Below, piece after piece: positions 36,980 to 46,825 of a stretch of DNA of 64,000 bases. The stretch covers positions 372,001 through 436,000 of the forward strand of contig JACTVG010000001.1 in the NCBI GenBank assembly GCA_015660965.1. Reading direction: 5' to 3'. The DNA comes from Methanoregulaceae archaeon. Its GTDB lineage: Archaea > Halobacteriota > Methanomicrobia > Methanomicrobiales > Methanospirillaceae. The notes under the pieces were generated by a model. The model ran no database searches. It saw only the letters and a program-made list of their open reading frames with translations, and had not been told where the DNA came from. Position 1 is the stretch's first letter. Every line of letters starts with the position of its first letter. Made by a program: the position numbers and the translations under genes.

Positions 36980-39367
36980 ATGACCGAGAAAGATTTCATA
37001 GAAGTTACGGTGAAGGAGGCCGCTCACGAAGATGCAGATCGCGGTATTGCGCGAATTAGCGTCGAAGTGATGAAGAAACTGGGGCTCGTTTCCGGTGATA
37101 TACTAGAAATACACGGAAAACGGAAAGCCGCTGCGATAGTTTGGCCAGGTTTTGCGACGGATACTGGCGGAGCGATCTTGCGGATTGACGGTAATATTCG
37201 AAGTAACGTTGGTACTGGAATCGGTGAGAAGGTGAAGATTCGCAAATCCGAAGCTGTATATGCAAAACGGGTAGTGATCCAACCGACGCAACCGATCCGG
37301 CTTGTTGGGGGTGAACAATACCTGTCAAGGCTCCTACGGGGCCGTGCGGTTTATGAGGGTCAGACTCAGCGAATCGATGTTATAGGCAATACAATTACAC
37401 TTGTAATCGCTAAGGTGGTTCCAAAGGGAATTGCAATAGTTACAGATGAAACTGACATTGAGCTCAAAGAAGAACCATACAAACCTGAAGAGGGCAAAAA
37501 AGAAGTCTCAGATGTCCATTACGAAGATATCGGCGGACTTGGGCGAGAGCTTCAGCTTGTCCGTGAAATGATAGAGCTTCCACTACGTCATCCCGAAATC
37601 TTCGAACGGCTGGGTATCCAACCACCAAAAGGTGTGCTACTGTATGGGCCCCCTGGAACAGGTAAGACACTAATTGCAAAAGCGGTTGCGAATGAAGTAG
37701 ACGCCCATTTTATAGCTCTCTCCGGTCCCGAGATTATGAGCAAATACTATGGTGAGAGTGAGAAGGGATTACGCGAAAAGTTTGAGGAAGCTGAACAGAA
37801 TGCCCCATCAATCATATTTATTGACGAAATTGATGCTATCGCACCAAAACGTGCAGAAGTACAGGGGGAAGTCGAACGACGCGTTGTTGCCCAGCTCCTC
37901 TCACTCATGGATGGGCTAAAAGGCCGAGGGCAAGTCATTGTAATTGCAGCGACAAACCTTCCGGATTCAATCGATCCAGCCTTACGCCGCGGTGGACGAT
38001 TTGACCGAGAAATTGAGATTGGAATTCCTGATAAAAAGGGTAGGCTTGAAATCTTCCAAGTGCATTCACGTGGTGTTCCCCTTGCTGATGACGTGAAGAT
38101 AGAAGAGTTTGCAAATACAACACACGGGTTTGTTGGTGCTGACATTGCACTGCTTGTGAAAGAAGCAGCGATGCATGCGTTACGTAAAGTTTTACCTCAG
38201 ATAAAATTAGAGGAAGATATTCCATCAGAAGTTCTTGACCAGCTTAAAGTAAACCGAGAAGACTTTGATGAGGCACGAAAGCATGTTGAACCTTCAGCAA
38301 TGAGAGAGGTTCTCGTTGAGGTTCCAGATGTCACTTGGAAACAAGTAGGTGGGTTAGAGGATGTAAAACAGGAGCTTCGCGAAGCGGTTGAATGGCCTTT
38401 AAAGTACCCAGATGTTTTTGAGAAACTTCGGACAAAACCCCCAAAAGGTATCTTGATATTTGGTCCACCCGGAACGGGCAAAACTCTTCTAGCAAAAGCG
38501 GTTGCAAATGAGAGCGAAAGCAACTTCATTGCAATCAAGGGTCCTGAATTACTCTCCAAATGGGTTGGAGAATCAGAGAAAGGGGTTCGCGAGATTTTCC
38601 GCAAGGCACGACAAGCATCACCGGCTATCATATTCTTTGATGAGGTTGATGCACTGGTACCCAAGCGTGGAACCTATATGGGGTCATCGCATGTAACCGA
38701 GAGCGTAGTGTCCCAAATCCTTACTGAACTTGACGGTATGGAGGAACTCAAGAATGTCACTGTTCTTGCAGCGACAAACCGCCCTGATATGCTGGATGAT
38801 GCACTTCTCCGCCCGGGACGTCTTGAACGTCATATTTACGTTCCAGCTCCCGATGAGGACAGCCGCAAGAAGATCTTTGAAGTATATTTAGGTGAGGCGA
38901 GTGAGATCCTTGCAAAGGATATCGATATCGATGAACTTGTAAAACATACCGAAGGTTACGTTGGTGCTGACATCGAAGCGCTTGTTCGTGAGGCAAAAAT
39001 GAGTGCAATGCGTGAATTCATCCTTGCAATGGGAGATAAAAATGAACACGAGCGGATTGACGCGATCAAGAATGTGATGATAACTAAAAAACACTTCGAA
39101 AATGCAATGAGTAAAATCAAAGCATCACTCGATCGCGACGCAATTGAGAAATCGGAGAGGCAGGCATGGGAGATGCTCTACAATCAAGAACAACGTACCA
39201 TTCTCGAACATGCTGCGTCTATGATAAAACGTGCTGAGCTTGCTGGTGGCAAGATTGATACTAAAGTGATTGATGAACTTCGCAGTCAAACGTTCTTGCG
39301 CAAGAAGGATTTCACAGAAATAAAGAAACAAACTGAATCAATGGAGTCGAAAATTACGAAAAAGTAA
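36980..39367 (+). CDS. CDC48/VCP-type AAA ATPase
   Basis: A 795-residue double AAA unfoldase. The N-terminal substrate domain (about 1-185) is followed by D1 with [14 protein letters not shown] and [14 protein letters not shown] and by D2 with [14 protein letters not shown] and [14 protein letters not shown]. The second-region-of-homology arginines are seen in [11 protein letters not shown] and [11 protein letters not shown]. It works on ubiquitin-like or misfolded substrates and can feed the proteasome. Start ATG 36980 follows AAGGAG, so an upstream in-frame ATG at 36947 is not used. An Hsp20 gene lies 21 bases downstream, so unfolding and holding functions are probably co-expressed. Confidence 0.95.
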   Translation: MTEKDFIEVTVKEAAHEDADRGIARISVEVMKKLGLVSGDILEIHGKRKAAAIVWPGFATDTGGAILRIDGNIRSNVGTGIGEKVKIRKSEAVYAKRVVIQPTQPIRLVGGEQYLSRLLRGRAVYEGQTQRIDVIGNTITLVIAKVVPKGIAIVTDETDIELKEEPYKPEEGKKEVSDVHYEDIGGLGRELQLVREMIELPLRHPEIFERLGIQPPKGVLLYGPPGTGKTLIAKAVANEVDAHFIALSGPEIMSKYYGESEKGLREKFEEAEQNAPSIIFIDEIDAIAPKRAEVQGEVERRVVAQLLSLMDGLKGRGQVIVIAATNLPDSIDPALRRGGRFDREIEIGIPDKKGRLEIFQVHSRGVPLADDVKIEEFANTTHGFVGADIALLVKEAAMHALRKVLPQIKLEEDIPSEVLDQLKVNREDFDEARKHVEPSAMREVLVEVPDVTWKQVGGLEDVKQELREAVEWPLKYPDVFEKLRTKPPKGILIFGPPGTGKTLLAKAVANESESNFIAIKGPELLSKWVGESEKGVREIFRKARQASPAIIFFDEVDALVPKRGTYMGSSHVTESVVSQILTELDGMEELKNVTVLAATNRPDMLDDALLRPGRLERHIYVPAPDEDSRKKIFEVYLGEASEILAKDIDIDELVKHTEGYVGADIEALVREAKMSAMREFILAMGDKNEHERIDAIKNVMITKKHFENAMSKIKASLDRDAIEKSERQAWEMLYNQEQRTILEHAASMIKRAELAGGKIDTKVIDELRSQTFLRKKDFTEIKKQTESMESKITKK

Positions 39368-39387
39368 TTCAACAGAGGTGATGGTGT

Positions 39388-39837
39388 ATGAAAGAAGATC
39401 CAGATGACGTATTTGGACAAATGGAAAAAATGATGGCCCGGATGTTTGCGGAGATGACTCGGGAAATACCAATAGGAGGAATGCCGCCAAATGTTATGGG
39501 GTATAGGCTTATCGTTCAAAATGGCGGTCTACCACAAGACGAACAATCGTCCTCCCATGTTATTCAACCTCGCGATCTCAACGAACCAGTGCCAGAAGTG
39601 CACCATATCGGTGACGAGATAAAGGTTATCGCAGAGCTTCCTGGTTCGGAAAAAGAGAAAATTCATGTCGATTTGAAAGGTAGTACACTTTCGATTGAAT
39701 CTGAGGGAAGGTCTCAGAATTATCACATGTCCACTGAGATTCCTTCGGTAGATGAGAACTCAATGCAGACATCGTATAGAAACGGTGTGCTTGAATTGAC
39801 ATTCAAAATACAATCAAAAGAGAACAAAGAGAAATAA
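39388..39837 (+). CDS. Small heat-shock protein (Hsp20/alpha-crystallin)
   Basis: A 149-residue holdase chaperone. A Met-rich N-terminus (MEKMMARMFAEM) is followed by the alpha-crystallin domain at about 60-145, with VIAELPGSEKEKIHVDLKG and the ending NGVLELTFKI. The last residues lack a clear I-x-I motif. AGGTGATGG precedes the start. It is transcribed after cdc48. Confidence 0.9.
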   Translation: MKEDPDDVFGQMEKMMARMFAEMTREIPIGGMPPNVMGYRLIVQNGGLPQDEQSSSHVIQPRDLNEPVPEVHHIGDEIKVIAELPGSEKEKIHVDLKGSTLSIESEGRSQNYHMSTEIPSVDENSMQTSYRNGVLELTFKIQSKENKEK

Positions 39838-39845
39838 GATCTAAC

Positions 39846-39852
39846 TTTTTTT
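39846..39852 (+). terminator. Oligo-T terminator after hsp20
   Basis: Seven Ts at nine bases past the hsp20 stop would end the cdc48-hsp20 transcript before the next gene at 39922. Position and composition are typical for archaea. Confidence 0.45.
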
Positions 39853-39921
39853 ATTGCTCCCTCATTTTAAATCATCACGTATTTTATAGTGTTAGCAATA
39901 CCTACTATTGAGTGATTTTTC

Positions 39922-41019
39922 ATGCCAAAGACTACTGTTTCCATCATTAAAGCTGATGTGGGAAGTTTTCCCGGGCACTCACGTACACACCCCAAACTTC
40001 TTGAGAAAGCTGCACAGATGCTCAAATCTCAAGAGGGTAAACTGTTGATCGACTCATTCGTTACCCACTGTGGTGACGACCTTGAGTTGATCATGACACA
40101 CAAACATGGTGTGGACAATGAGAAAGTGCACAAATTAGCTTGGGACGTGTTCATTGAATGTGCTGCAATTGCAAAGAGTATGAAGCTCTACGGTGCTGGT
40201 CAGGATATCCTCTCTGATGCTTTCTCTGGAAACGTAAAAGGGATGGGACCTGGAGTTGCTGAAATGGAGTTTGAGGAACGGGGAAGCGATCCGGTCCTCA
40301 TCTTTATGGCCGACAAAACTGAACCGGGTGCCTGGAATTTCTATCTCTATAAGATCTTTGCCGACCCATTCAACACACCAGGACTTGTTATTGACCCGTC
40401 AATGCACAGTGGTTTTGTATTCGAAGTCCATGACTTGATTGAAAAGCGAAGAATAATGTTCAAAACACCAGAGGAAAGTTACAATTTACTTGCGTACATT
40501 GGTGCGCCATCCCGTTACGTGATCAAACATGTCTTTAAAAAGGACGGCACTATAGGAGCATCAACGAGCACTCAGCGACTCAATATGCTGGCAGGAAGAT
40601 ACGTGGGTAAAGATGATCCGGTTATGATTGTTAGATCCCAAAGTGGATTCCCCGCTGTTGGCGAAGTAATTGATCCATTTTGTATTCCGGTCCTCGTTGC
40701 TGGGTGGATGCGAGGGTCTCACCATGGACCGTTGATGCCAGTTGGACTTTGTGATTCCAATTGTACGAGATTTGATGGACCGCCCCGTGTGATGTGCTTC
40801 GGTTTCCAAGTCTGCAATGGACAATTGATCGGGCCAGTTGACATGTTTGATGATCCAGGTTTTGATCGGGTCCGTGCCCGGTGCAATGAGCTTGCGGATG
40901 TTATCCGAGCTCAGGGACCGTTCGAACCACACCGTCTCTCTCTAGATGAGATGGAGTATACCACATTACCGGCAGTTGAAAAAGAGCTAAGGAAACGGTG
41001 GGAACCCCTCCCAGAATAA
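39922..41019 (+). CDS. fbp: Fructose-1,6-bisphosphate aldolase/phosphatase
   Basis: The bifunctional archaeal gluconeogenic enzyme (class V FBPase) that joins triose phosphates and removes the C1 phosphate. At 365 residues it has the expected length. Motifs are SIIKADVGSFPGH, THCGDDLELIMTHKHG, GAGQDILSDAFSG, and the Schiff-base and metal region GPGVAEMEFEERGS and LMPVGLCDSNCTRFDGPP. TIM at 53284 supplies its substrate pool. The gene stands alone. Confidence 0.95.
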   Translation: MPKTTVSIIKADVGSFPGHSRTHPKLLEKAAQMLKSQEGKLLIDSFVTHCGDDLELIMTHKHGVDNEKVHKLAWDVFIECAAIAKSMKLYGAGQDILSDAFSGNVKGMGPGVAEMEFEERGSDPVLIFMADKTEPGAWNFYLYKIFADPFNTPGLVIDPSMHSGFVFEVHDLIEKRRIMFKTPEESYNLLAYIGAPSRYVIKHVFKKDGTIGASTSTQRLNMLAGRYVGKDDPVMIVRSQSGFPAVGEVIDPFCIPVLVAGWMRGSHHGPLMPVGLCDSNCTRFDGPPRVMCFGFQVCNGQLIGPVDMFDDPGFDRVRARCNELADVIRAQGPFEPHRLSLDEMEYTTLPAVEKELRKRWEPLPE

Positions 41020-41175
41020 TTTTTCATTAATTTATGCGGGTCGAATCAAAAAAGTATAAAATCTCAATTTTTGCTATATAATTTTTCAATGCTAAAGGAA
41101 TAAACAACTTCTTTGCGTATAGTCAAAAGATAAATGTGGCAAACTTTAATTATTTAGCATCCCAATGTAGGGCAG

Positions 41176-41412
41176 ATGGTTAACGGAATTGTTTTGCCAA
41201 TAAAAAAGGTTTTTGCGCTACTGGATTCGAAAATCACTGTTGAAATTAAAGACGAGAGACGCAAACTGCAAGGGCGACTCGTCGCTGTTGATGAATATTT
41301 AAATATCCACATGGATGAGACCATCGAATTCGTTGACAACCAGAGAGGTAGAAGTCTTGGTACCGTTGTCATCAGAGGAAATAATATTTTAACAATAGCC
41401 CCACTCATCTGA
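41176..41412 (+). CDS. Sm-like archaeal protein (LSm)
   Basis: A 78-residue ring-forming RNA-binding protein. Sm1 is LDSKITVEIKDERRKLQGRL-like with VDEYLNIHMDE, and Sm2 is GTVVIRGNNILTIAP, where the RG is the RNA-contacting pair. It lies seven bases upstream of the winged-helix gene, which starts after GAGGAGTC, so they are probably co-transcribed. Confidence 0.92.
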   Translation: MVNGIVLPIKKVFALLDSKITVEIKDERRKLQGRLVAVDEYLNIHMDETIEFVDNQRGRSLGTVVIRGNNILTIAPLI

Positions 41413-41419
41413 GGAGTCT

Positions 41420-41773
41420 ATGGCAGAATCTGAAGACGAGGCACTGAATCTAATCCAGTCTAAACCGGAGGGGGTACTCCAAAATGAACTTTGGAAAGAA
41501 TTGGGTGTTGATAGCAGGAAATGTTCGAGGATTGTTAAAAAGTTAGAAGAGAACGGGCTTATTGAACGAATTGAATACAAAAAAGACGGCATAAAAACGT
41601 ATCTTCTACGAGCAAAGAAAAGATTGGTCGATCCGAATTTTCTTCTCTCCGGTGATGAGCTAATCCCGTGTATCGGTTGCGATCTTGAGTGTATCGTTGA
41701 AGAATGCCACCCGCTTATGGATTGGATGTACCAGCTCGCAATCGTTCACCAATCACGAAAGAGTAAAAAATAA
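41420..41773 (+). CDS. Winged-helix protein with four-cysteine cluster motif (possible TFE-beta-like factor)
   Basis: This 117-residue protein has an N-terminal winged helix at about 5-72 (VLQNELWKELGVDSRKCSRI then KKLEENGLIERIE). The tail at about 83-100 reads CIGCDLECIVEEC, a C-x2-C-x3-C-x4-C set. A winged helix followed by clustered cysteines is the layout of TFE-beta/hRPC39, where the cysteines bind a [4Fe-4S] cluster, but the spacing differs from what I recall for hRPC39. It could also be a redox-sensing MarR/Lrp-like regulator. It directly follows the Sm-like gene. Confidence 0.7.
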   Translation: MAESEDEALNLIQSKPEGVLQNELWKELGVDSRKCSRIVKKLEENGLIERIEYKKDGIKTYLLRAKKRLVDPNFLLSGDELIPCIGCDLECIVEECHPLMDWMYQLAIVHQSRKSKK

Positions 41774-41836
41774 GTTTGTTGTTATTTGAATTGTCCCTAT
41801 ATTCAGTGGAACATTATTTTTTTATGGTAATAAAAA

Positions 41837-42385
41837 ATGGCTGGTACATTAAATAATTTTACAGATGAGACAATCTTAAAAAATCCAAAAATCTCTCTTT
41901 TGCTGCAGGTACTCACTTTAGCTTTACCAATTAACATTTATGTTGTCGGAGATTGGCTAGGTACCGGTGTTCAATGGGTATTATTTCGGTATCAACGCAC
42001 ATATCTCGGTATTAGTTTAATTCCCATCACCAGAGACTTAGAGTATGTCCTGTCTGGAATAATGGCTGGTCGAAGTGGAACTGCCCTTCTATTGTGGTGT
42101 GGAGGTGCAATTATTCTTACTACCGCCATTCTACTCACATTTTATTGGTGTTATATCGATTCCGAATTCAGTATAGGCCCCTATGCTCCACTCCTAACAA
42201 TCCTTTCTGGTATCCTTTTCGGTATCAGCTGTATAGAGCAGTATGGAATCTTCTTTGCAGGACCAGCGGGGTTTACTATACCCATAGGTATACCGCTTCT
42301 CATTGGTCTTGGTTGGTGGATTTATCAAAAAAATACGGATCAATTTCTACCAACAAAAGATTATGAAAAGGATAATGATGACTAG
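41837..42385 (+). CDS. Hypothetical membrane protein
   Basis: A 182-residue protein with about four to five hydrophobic helices, beginning after a soluble N-terminus (to about residue 25) and ending in a charged tail (KDYEKDNDD). No family is recognised. It contains LGWWIYQKNTD and an aromatic-rich loop. It precedes the sensor-cyclase gene on the same strand by about 135 bases, so any link is uncertain. Confidence 0.7.
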   Translation: MAGTLNNFTDETILKNPKISLLLQVLTLALPINIYVVGDWLGTGVQWVLFRYQRTYLGISLIPITRDLEYVLSGIMAGRSGTALLLWCGGAIILTTAILLTFYWCYIDSEFSIGPYAPLLTILSGILFGISCIEQYGIFFAGPAGFTIPIGIPLLIGLGWWIYQKNTDQFLPTKDYEKDNDD

Positions 42386-42521
42386 TGGATAAATAAACAA
42401 ATCAGTCGGATCTTCGTTAGTTCTCGTTTAATTTTGTTTGATTGTTCTCAACAACTATTTATTGAACGAATCTCCACCTCATATAAGAAATATACCGTCG
42501 AGATACGATAGAGATAATCCC

Positions 42522-44204
42522 ATGATTGCTGTGCTGTTTGTGGATGATAATTCAGAACTGATGGCGCATGCCCGTTCGATTCTTGAAAAATCCGGGGAGA
42601 TAAGGCTCGATATTGCCCATTCCACTAAACAGGCACTTGAAAAAATGAAGAACCGGACCTATGATGTTGTTGTTTGTTACGAGCAAGTGCCGGATGTAAA
42701 CGGTGTTGAATTTGTTGCTGATATGAATGGTGTCGAATTTTTGAAATATCTTAAATCACAGGGAAATACGACACCTTTTATCATTATTGCTCGACATAGC
42801 CCAAACAAAGTAGTTGTTGCCGAAATTATCAACGGTTTCGAGCTTCCAATTCCAAAAAGTGCAGATGCTCGATCGCAATTCACGGATCTTGCTATGATGG
42901 TAAAACAAACCATGCTCCGAAAAAAAGCCGAGCGTGAAATCAAGGCTCAGAACGACCAATTAGCAGCAATCCTTTCTGCAACACCACTTGGAATTTTCCA
43001 GATGCGAAATCATGTTATTGAATGGGCAAATCATCCTTTTGCATCAATGCTTGGTTATGACGAGCATCAGATTGTTGGAAAAGATATAAAGATCCTTTTC
43101 AAAAATTCCGAAGAATATGAGCAAGTTATCCATGATTTGCAGACTAAGAAAGACATTATCGGGTTGGGACAATGTGAATGTGACCTTGTCCGTTCTGATA
43201 GAGTGGTTGTTCCCTGCCAATTACGGATACAGGCACTTGATCCTCGAGATGTAGTAAAAGGTGGAACGTTTGTTGTAACAGACATCTCGGAACGAAAAAA
43301 GCTTACTGTCGCTCTGAAGGAAAGCGAGGCTAAGTATCGGGAGATGATGCAGAATACCCAGAGCATCATTATCAGAATTGATACGCAAGGAACTATTACG
43401 TTCTTTAACACTTATGCACTGCAGTTTTTTGATTTCACTCCAGAGGAAGTAATTGGTAAGAATGTTGTCGGTATCATTATTGCCCAAAAAACCCGATCTG
43501 GTCATGACCTCTCAATGATGGCAAACGATCTAGGGTTCAACGCAGAGGGGTACGCAATCAATGTAATGGAGAATATCCGCAGAAATGGTGATCGTGTCTG
43601 GATTGCTTGGATCAACAAAGCAATCCGAGATGAACAAGGGCATATAATAGAGGTACTCTGTATTGGTAATGATATCACAGATAGACGTCGCCCCACTGGA
43701 GAAGTGAGGATAAGTACAGACACTTGGAAAGATCAAATCATTGCTGAAACAGATATTTGTGAGGATGTCTTTGATGCAGTCTTCCATATATGTACTGAAA
43801 TATCAGTTGAGGGGAGAGAAGGCAAGTCCGTCGGAACAACATTTTTGATCGGAGATTCAAAAAATATCCTTGCAAAATCACGTCAAATTATGTTGAATGC
43901 ATTTGAGGGGCACCCTCCCGAGCTGCGAATGGTGACAAATCCTGACATCAAAGAAAACATCAAAGAATTCGCACAACTTGACGGTGCCTTTATTGTCAGA
44001 GGTGACGGTTTCTTGGAAGCTTCTGGAAGGTACATAACAGTTGACACCAGTTGCGTCAATCTACCCAAGGGTATGGGTACCCGACACAATTCTGTTGCTG
44101 CTATCACTAATGTCACCCACGCCATTGGTATTGTGATCTCACAAAGCGGTGGTGGTATTACAATCTTTAAAAATGGACAAATATTGAAAAAAATTATTCT
44201 TTAA
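42522..44204 (+). CDS. Receiver-PAS-PAS protein with C-terminal diadenylate cyclase (DisA_N/DacZ-like) domain
   Basis: The 560-residue protein has a receiver-like domain (1-125, acidic pair D8-D9), a PAS at about 145-258, a second PAS at about 268-388 (NRRNGDRVWIAWINKAI-like output strand) and a DAC-type domain at about 430-560. In that last part EFAQLDGAFIV contains DGA (487-489), and MGTRHNSVAAIT contains RHN where bacterial c-di-AMP synthases have RHR. GTTFLIGD and GRYITVD resemble archaeal DacZ. It probably makes c-di-AMP in response to a signal such as redox, oxygen or a ligand read by the PAS domains. The receiver has Tyr (Y53) where the phosphorylated Asp should be, so it is unlikely to be phosphorylated. 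The ATG at 42522 starts the receiver; an open frame begins 84 bases earlier. Confidence 0.85.
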   Translation: MIAVLFVDDNSELMAHARSILEKSGEIRLDIAHSTKQALEKMKNRTYDVVVCYEQVPDVNGVEFVADMNGVEFLKYLKSQGNTTPFIIIARHSPNKVVVAEIINGFELPIPKSADARSQFTDLAMMVKQTMLRKKAEREIKAQNDQLAAILSATPLGIFQMRNHVIEWANHPFASMLGYDEHQIVGKDIKILFKNSEEYEQVIHDLQTKKDIIGLGQCECDLVRSDRVVVPCQLRIQALDPRDVVKGGTFVVTDISERKKLTVALKESEAKYREMMQNTQSIIIRIDTQGTITFFNTYALQFFDFTPEEVIGKNVVGIIIAQKTRSGHDLSMMANDLGFNAEGYAINVMENIRRNGDRVWIAWINKAIRDEQGHIIEVLCIGNDITDRRRPTGEVRISTDTWKDQIIAETDICEDVFDAVFHICTEISVEGREGKSVGTTFLIGDSKNILAKSRQIMLNAFEGHPPELRMVTNPDIKENIKEFAQLDGAFIVRGDGFLEASGRYITVDTSCVNLPKGMGTRHNSVAAITNVTHAIGIVISQSGGGITIFKNGQILKKIIL

Positions 44205-44341
44205 AGGATTACGTTATCGTAACACGTTGTTAACAATGTATATTTCTATTAATCCTCTCTCTCGTTCCATCGATATATACCAAATAGTACGACTTTATTA
44301 CTGAATTGGTTATCAACCCATCTCATAATCTCATTACTCAA

Positions 44342-45415
44342 TCACTCAGAATCGCATCCGATCGAATCACGCTCTTTATACCAATGATCTTTGAAATACA
44401 GAGCGACGTTCACAAGACTTATCAATACAGGTACTTCCACGAGTGGTCCGATAACCGTAGCAAATGCAACTGCCGAACCAATACCGAACACCCCGACTGC
44501 CACCGCTATGGCGAGTTCGAAGTTATTGGAAGCGGCGATGAACGAGAGGCTTGCCGAGCGAGGGTAATTGATGCCTGACCTGTACGCGAGGTAGAAGCTG
44601 ACAAAGAACATGATGAGGAAGTAGCAGACGAGCGGGATCGCCACCCGGACCACGTCGAGGGGTACATTGACAATGTACTCACCCTTAAGCGAGAACATCA
44701 CAATGATGGTGAAGAGCAGCGCAACGAGGGTTACAGGTGAAATTCTCGGGATGAACTCCCGTTCATACCATTCCCTTGACCTGATGGAGAGAAGGGTGAA
44801 CCGGGTGATAACCCCGGCAATGAACGGAATTCCCAGGTACACAAAGACGCTCACCGCAATCTCTGCCATTGTCACGTTTACGACAGTCCCTGAGGCGACC
44901 TTGAGCGCCGGCAGGAGGAGCGTGATGAAGAAATAGGCGTACGGCGAGTAAAAAAGGACCTGGAAGACGGAATTTAACCCCACCATGGCAGCGCAGAACT
45001 CGCCGTCTCCGCCGGCAAGGTTGTTCCAGACGATCACCATTGCAATGCACGGGGCAATCCCCACAAGGATCAGCCCGTACAAGTAATCCGGCAGGTCACG
45101 GAGGAAGAGAACAGCAAGGGCAAACATGAGGAACGGTGCCACGATCCAAATCAGGAAAAGGGAGAGACCGAGGATCTTTGGGTCACGGAAGACATTGCCG
45201 AGCTCTTCGTATCGGACTTTGGCGAGCGGGGAGTACATCATCAGGATGAGCCCGAGGGCAATCGGGACTGAGGTGGTGCCGACAGAGAGGCCAGTGATTA
45301 CGAGCGGTACGTCAGGGAAATAAAACCCGGTGGCGATACCGATCGCCATGGCAAGGAAGATCCAGACAGTAAGGTAACGGTCGATGATTGAGAGTTGTTT
45401 TATAGCATGTTCCAT
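44342..45415 (-). CDS. acr3: ACR3-family arsenite efflux transporter
   Basis: A 357-residue ten-helix membrane protein of the bile acid/arsenite transporter superfamily. The essential cysteine lies in the hallmark [19 protein letters not shown], and [14 protein letters not shown] is the other signature. It exports arsenite. It starts at the base after the hgcB stop and is third in the hgcA-hgcB-acr3 operon. GC content jumps up at this gene compared with hgcAB, which suggests a separate origin. Arsenic genes next to hgcAB are known from other Hg-methylators. Confidence 0.94.
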   Translation of the reverse strand: MEHAIKQLSIIDRYLTVWIFLAMAIGIATGFYFPDVPLVITGLSVGTTSVPIALGLILMMYSPLAKVRYEELGNVFRDPKILGLSLFLIWIVAPFLMFALAVLFLRDLPDYLYGLILVGIAPCIAMVIVWNNLAGGDGEFCAAMVGLNSVFQVLFYSPYAYFFITLLLPALKVASGTVVNVTMAEIAVSVFVYLGIPFIAGVITRFTLLSIRSREWYEREFIPRISPVTLVALLFTIIVMFSLKGEYIVNVPLDVVRVAIPLVCYFLIMFFVSFYLAYRSGINYPRSASLSFIAASNNFELAIAVAVGVFGIGSAVAFATVIGPLVEVPVLISLVNVALYFKDHWYKERDSIGCDSE

Positions 45416-45748
45416 TCACTTCACATCGCAGCAGGTTGAAGGTTCATTTTGCTCTTGACAGCAGGATCCCACTTCACCACCGCAAGAACAACTATCCATA
45501 TCCTTCCCTCGCAGTGCAGCGATTATCATCGCCCAAGCGCAACCAACACCGCTCTGCACCTCAATTGCCTGTACCGGGCAATTCAAAGCACAAGCTCCGC
45601 ACTCCATACATTTTGATGGTTGGATAAGTTCTGCATGGTGTTCACCTTCGGCAAAAACTCTGTGGGGGCAGACTTGAGTGCAGCGTCGACAGTTGATGCA
45701 CCGTTCTGGATAATATCGAAGGGTATTCTCTGTATAGGAATTAAACAT
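45416..45748 (-). CDS. hgcB: Mercury methylation ferredoxin HgcB
   Basis: HgcB reduces the corrinoid of HgcA. The 110-residue protein has two [4Fe-4S] motifs, CINCRRCTQVCP (Cys 17, 20, 23, 27) and CMECGACALNCP (47, 50, 53, 57). The HgcB-specific Cys follows at 70 in SGVGCAWAM. The tail is unusually Cys-rich (87, 89, 96, 97, 106, 107), ending CCDVK. HgcBs usually have a terminal Cys pair, thought to pass Hg(II); here three Cys pairs or near-pairs occur. The start overlaps the hgcA stop (TGATG), giving coupled translation. Confidence 0.93.
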   Translation of the reverse strand: MFNSYTENTLRYYPERCINCRRCTQVCPHRVFAEGEHHAELIQPSKCMECGACALNCPVQAIEVQSGVGCAWAMIIAALRGKDMDSCSCGGEVGSCCQEQNEPSTCCDVK

Positions 45749-46812
45749 CAGATCCCTCCAGTAAACCGTAGCAGTCCTAGCAAAATTGCAAGTGCAATTC
45801 CAGAACCAGCCATCATTGCCATGAAAGGCACGTACTGGAAGATCTCTTTTTTTACACCTGTTCTAGATGTAAATGTCGTTGATCCCGTGAAATTGAGAGC
45901 AAGGTACGCAGTTACGGCTGGCATAATAAGAAGTGCGGTTAGCGCAGCTAGTATATTCTCCAAAAGAGGTAGTGTGTGATCAGATCCAAAGGAAACAGCA
46001 ATGGGAAATGCAACAATCCCTCCCAAGATGAACCCTTTCGTACTGAAATCCTGTGTCGGGATAAACGGCAACAGTGTCGGAAAGAGTATCGTTCCCGCGA
46101 GAACTGCAGAAATTGCGGCGATCACCCCGAGACCTCCAACAAGAAAATAGAGGATTAGTGCAACGACAACCAGTGGAAGTGCGATATGGACAACCTCGAT
46201 TGGTGTTACGAAAAGCCGATCCATAAATGAGAATTGAATTCGGCGCATCTCTGGTGTTGTTTTATGAGTTGAAAGATATTCAGGGAGGTCTCGGGCACGG
46301 ATAGGGGCATACTCTACCCTAAAACCGGACTTTCGTTGGACTTCATGAGCGGAAATTCCCGGAGCACCGAGCTGAGGTAAAATAAGACTTCGATGTTCTA
46401 TAAAAGACGTAAGCTTGGTAAGCTCAATTCTTCGAACAAGTTCGTCTGTACCAAACGTCCCTTTTCCCGCAGCACACCAGACATTGATTCCTTTTGTATC
46501 AAGTACAAGAATATAACAACTAATACCCGCGAGTACTGACCGAACCGCATCGAAGCTGAGTGTATAGTTCGCAGTTACAATGACTGGTGAGGTAGGAATA
46601 GGTGTACCAATCTGATAGAGACCTGGAACTACCCTGTGACCCATCCGGTTCACCCCCCATCGGGCGAAGAAGTGGTCGACCTTATTGGCGAATGTGATTG
46701 TGCTTGTGGTCGTGCGGATCTCTGTTGACGGTTTAACCTGTTCGTTACAATTACACAGAGGTTGTACCAAATCTGTGTTGCACGAACAGCATGACGTATC
46801 TTCTTGATTCAT
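45748..46812 (-). CDS. hgcA: Mercury methylation corrinoid protein HgcA
   Basis: HgcA gives a methyl group from a corrinoid to Hg(II), making methylmercury. The soluble domain (about 60-170) has the diagnostic cap-helix motif NVWCAAGKGTFGT, in which the Cys coordinates cobalt. About five membrane helices follow from residue 205 to the end (352 residues counted from this Met). The N-terminus carries extra cysteines (CCSC and CNC), which most HgcAs do not show as far as I recall. ATG 46812 follows GGAGAT; a GTG nine bases upstream is another option. It heads the operon with hgcB and acr3. Confidence 0.94.
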   Translation of the reverse strand: MNQEDTSCCSCNTDLVQPLCNCNEQVKPSTEIRTTTSTITFANKVDHFFARWGVNRMGHRVVPGLYQIGTPIPTSPVIVTANYTLSFDAVRSVLAGISCYILVLDTKGINVWCAAGKGTFGTDELVRRIELTKLTSFIEHRSLILPQLGAPGISAHEVQRKSGFRVEYAPIRARDLPEYLSTHKTTPEMRRIQFSFMDRLFVTPIEVVHIALPLVVVALILYFLVGGLGVIAAISAVLAGTILFPTLLPFIPTQDFSTKGFILGGIVAFPIAVSFGSDHTLPLLENILAALTALLIMPAVTAYLALNFTGSTTFTSRTGVKKEIFQYVPFMAMMAGSGIALAILLGLLRFTGGI

Positions 46813-46825
46813 TATCTCCACAGCA

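Noticed and set aside
45436-45627. Plus-strand open frames opposite hgcB and hgcA
   Set aside because: They have no family features, and both minus-strand genes are firmly identified.
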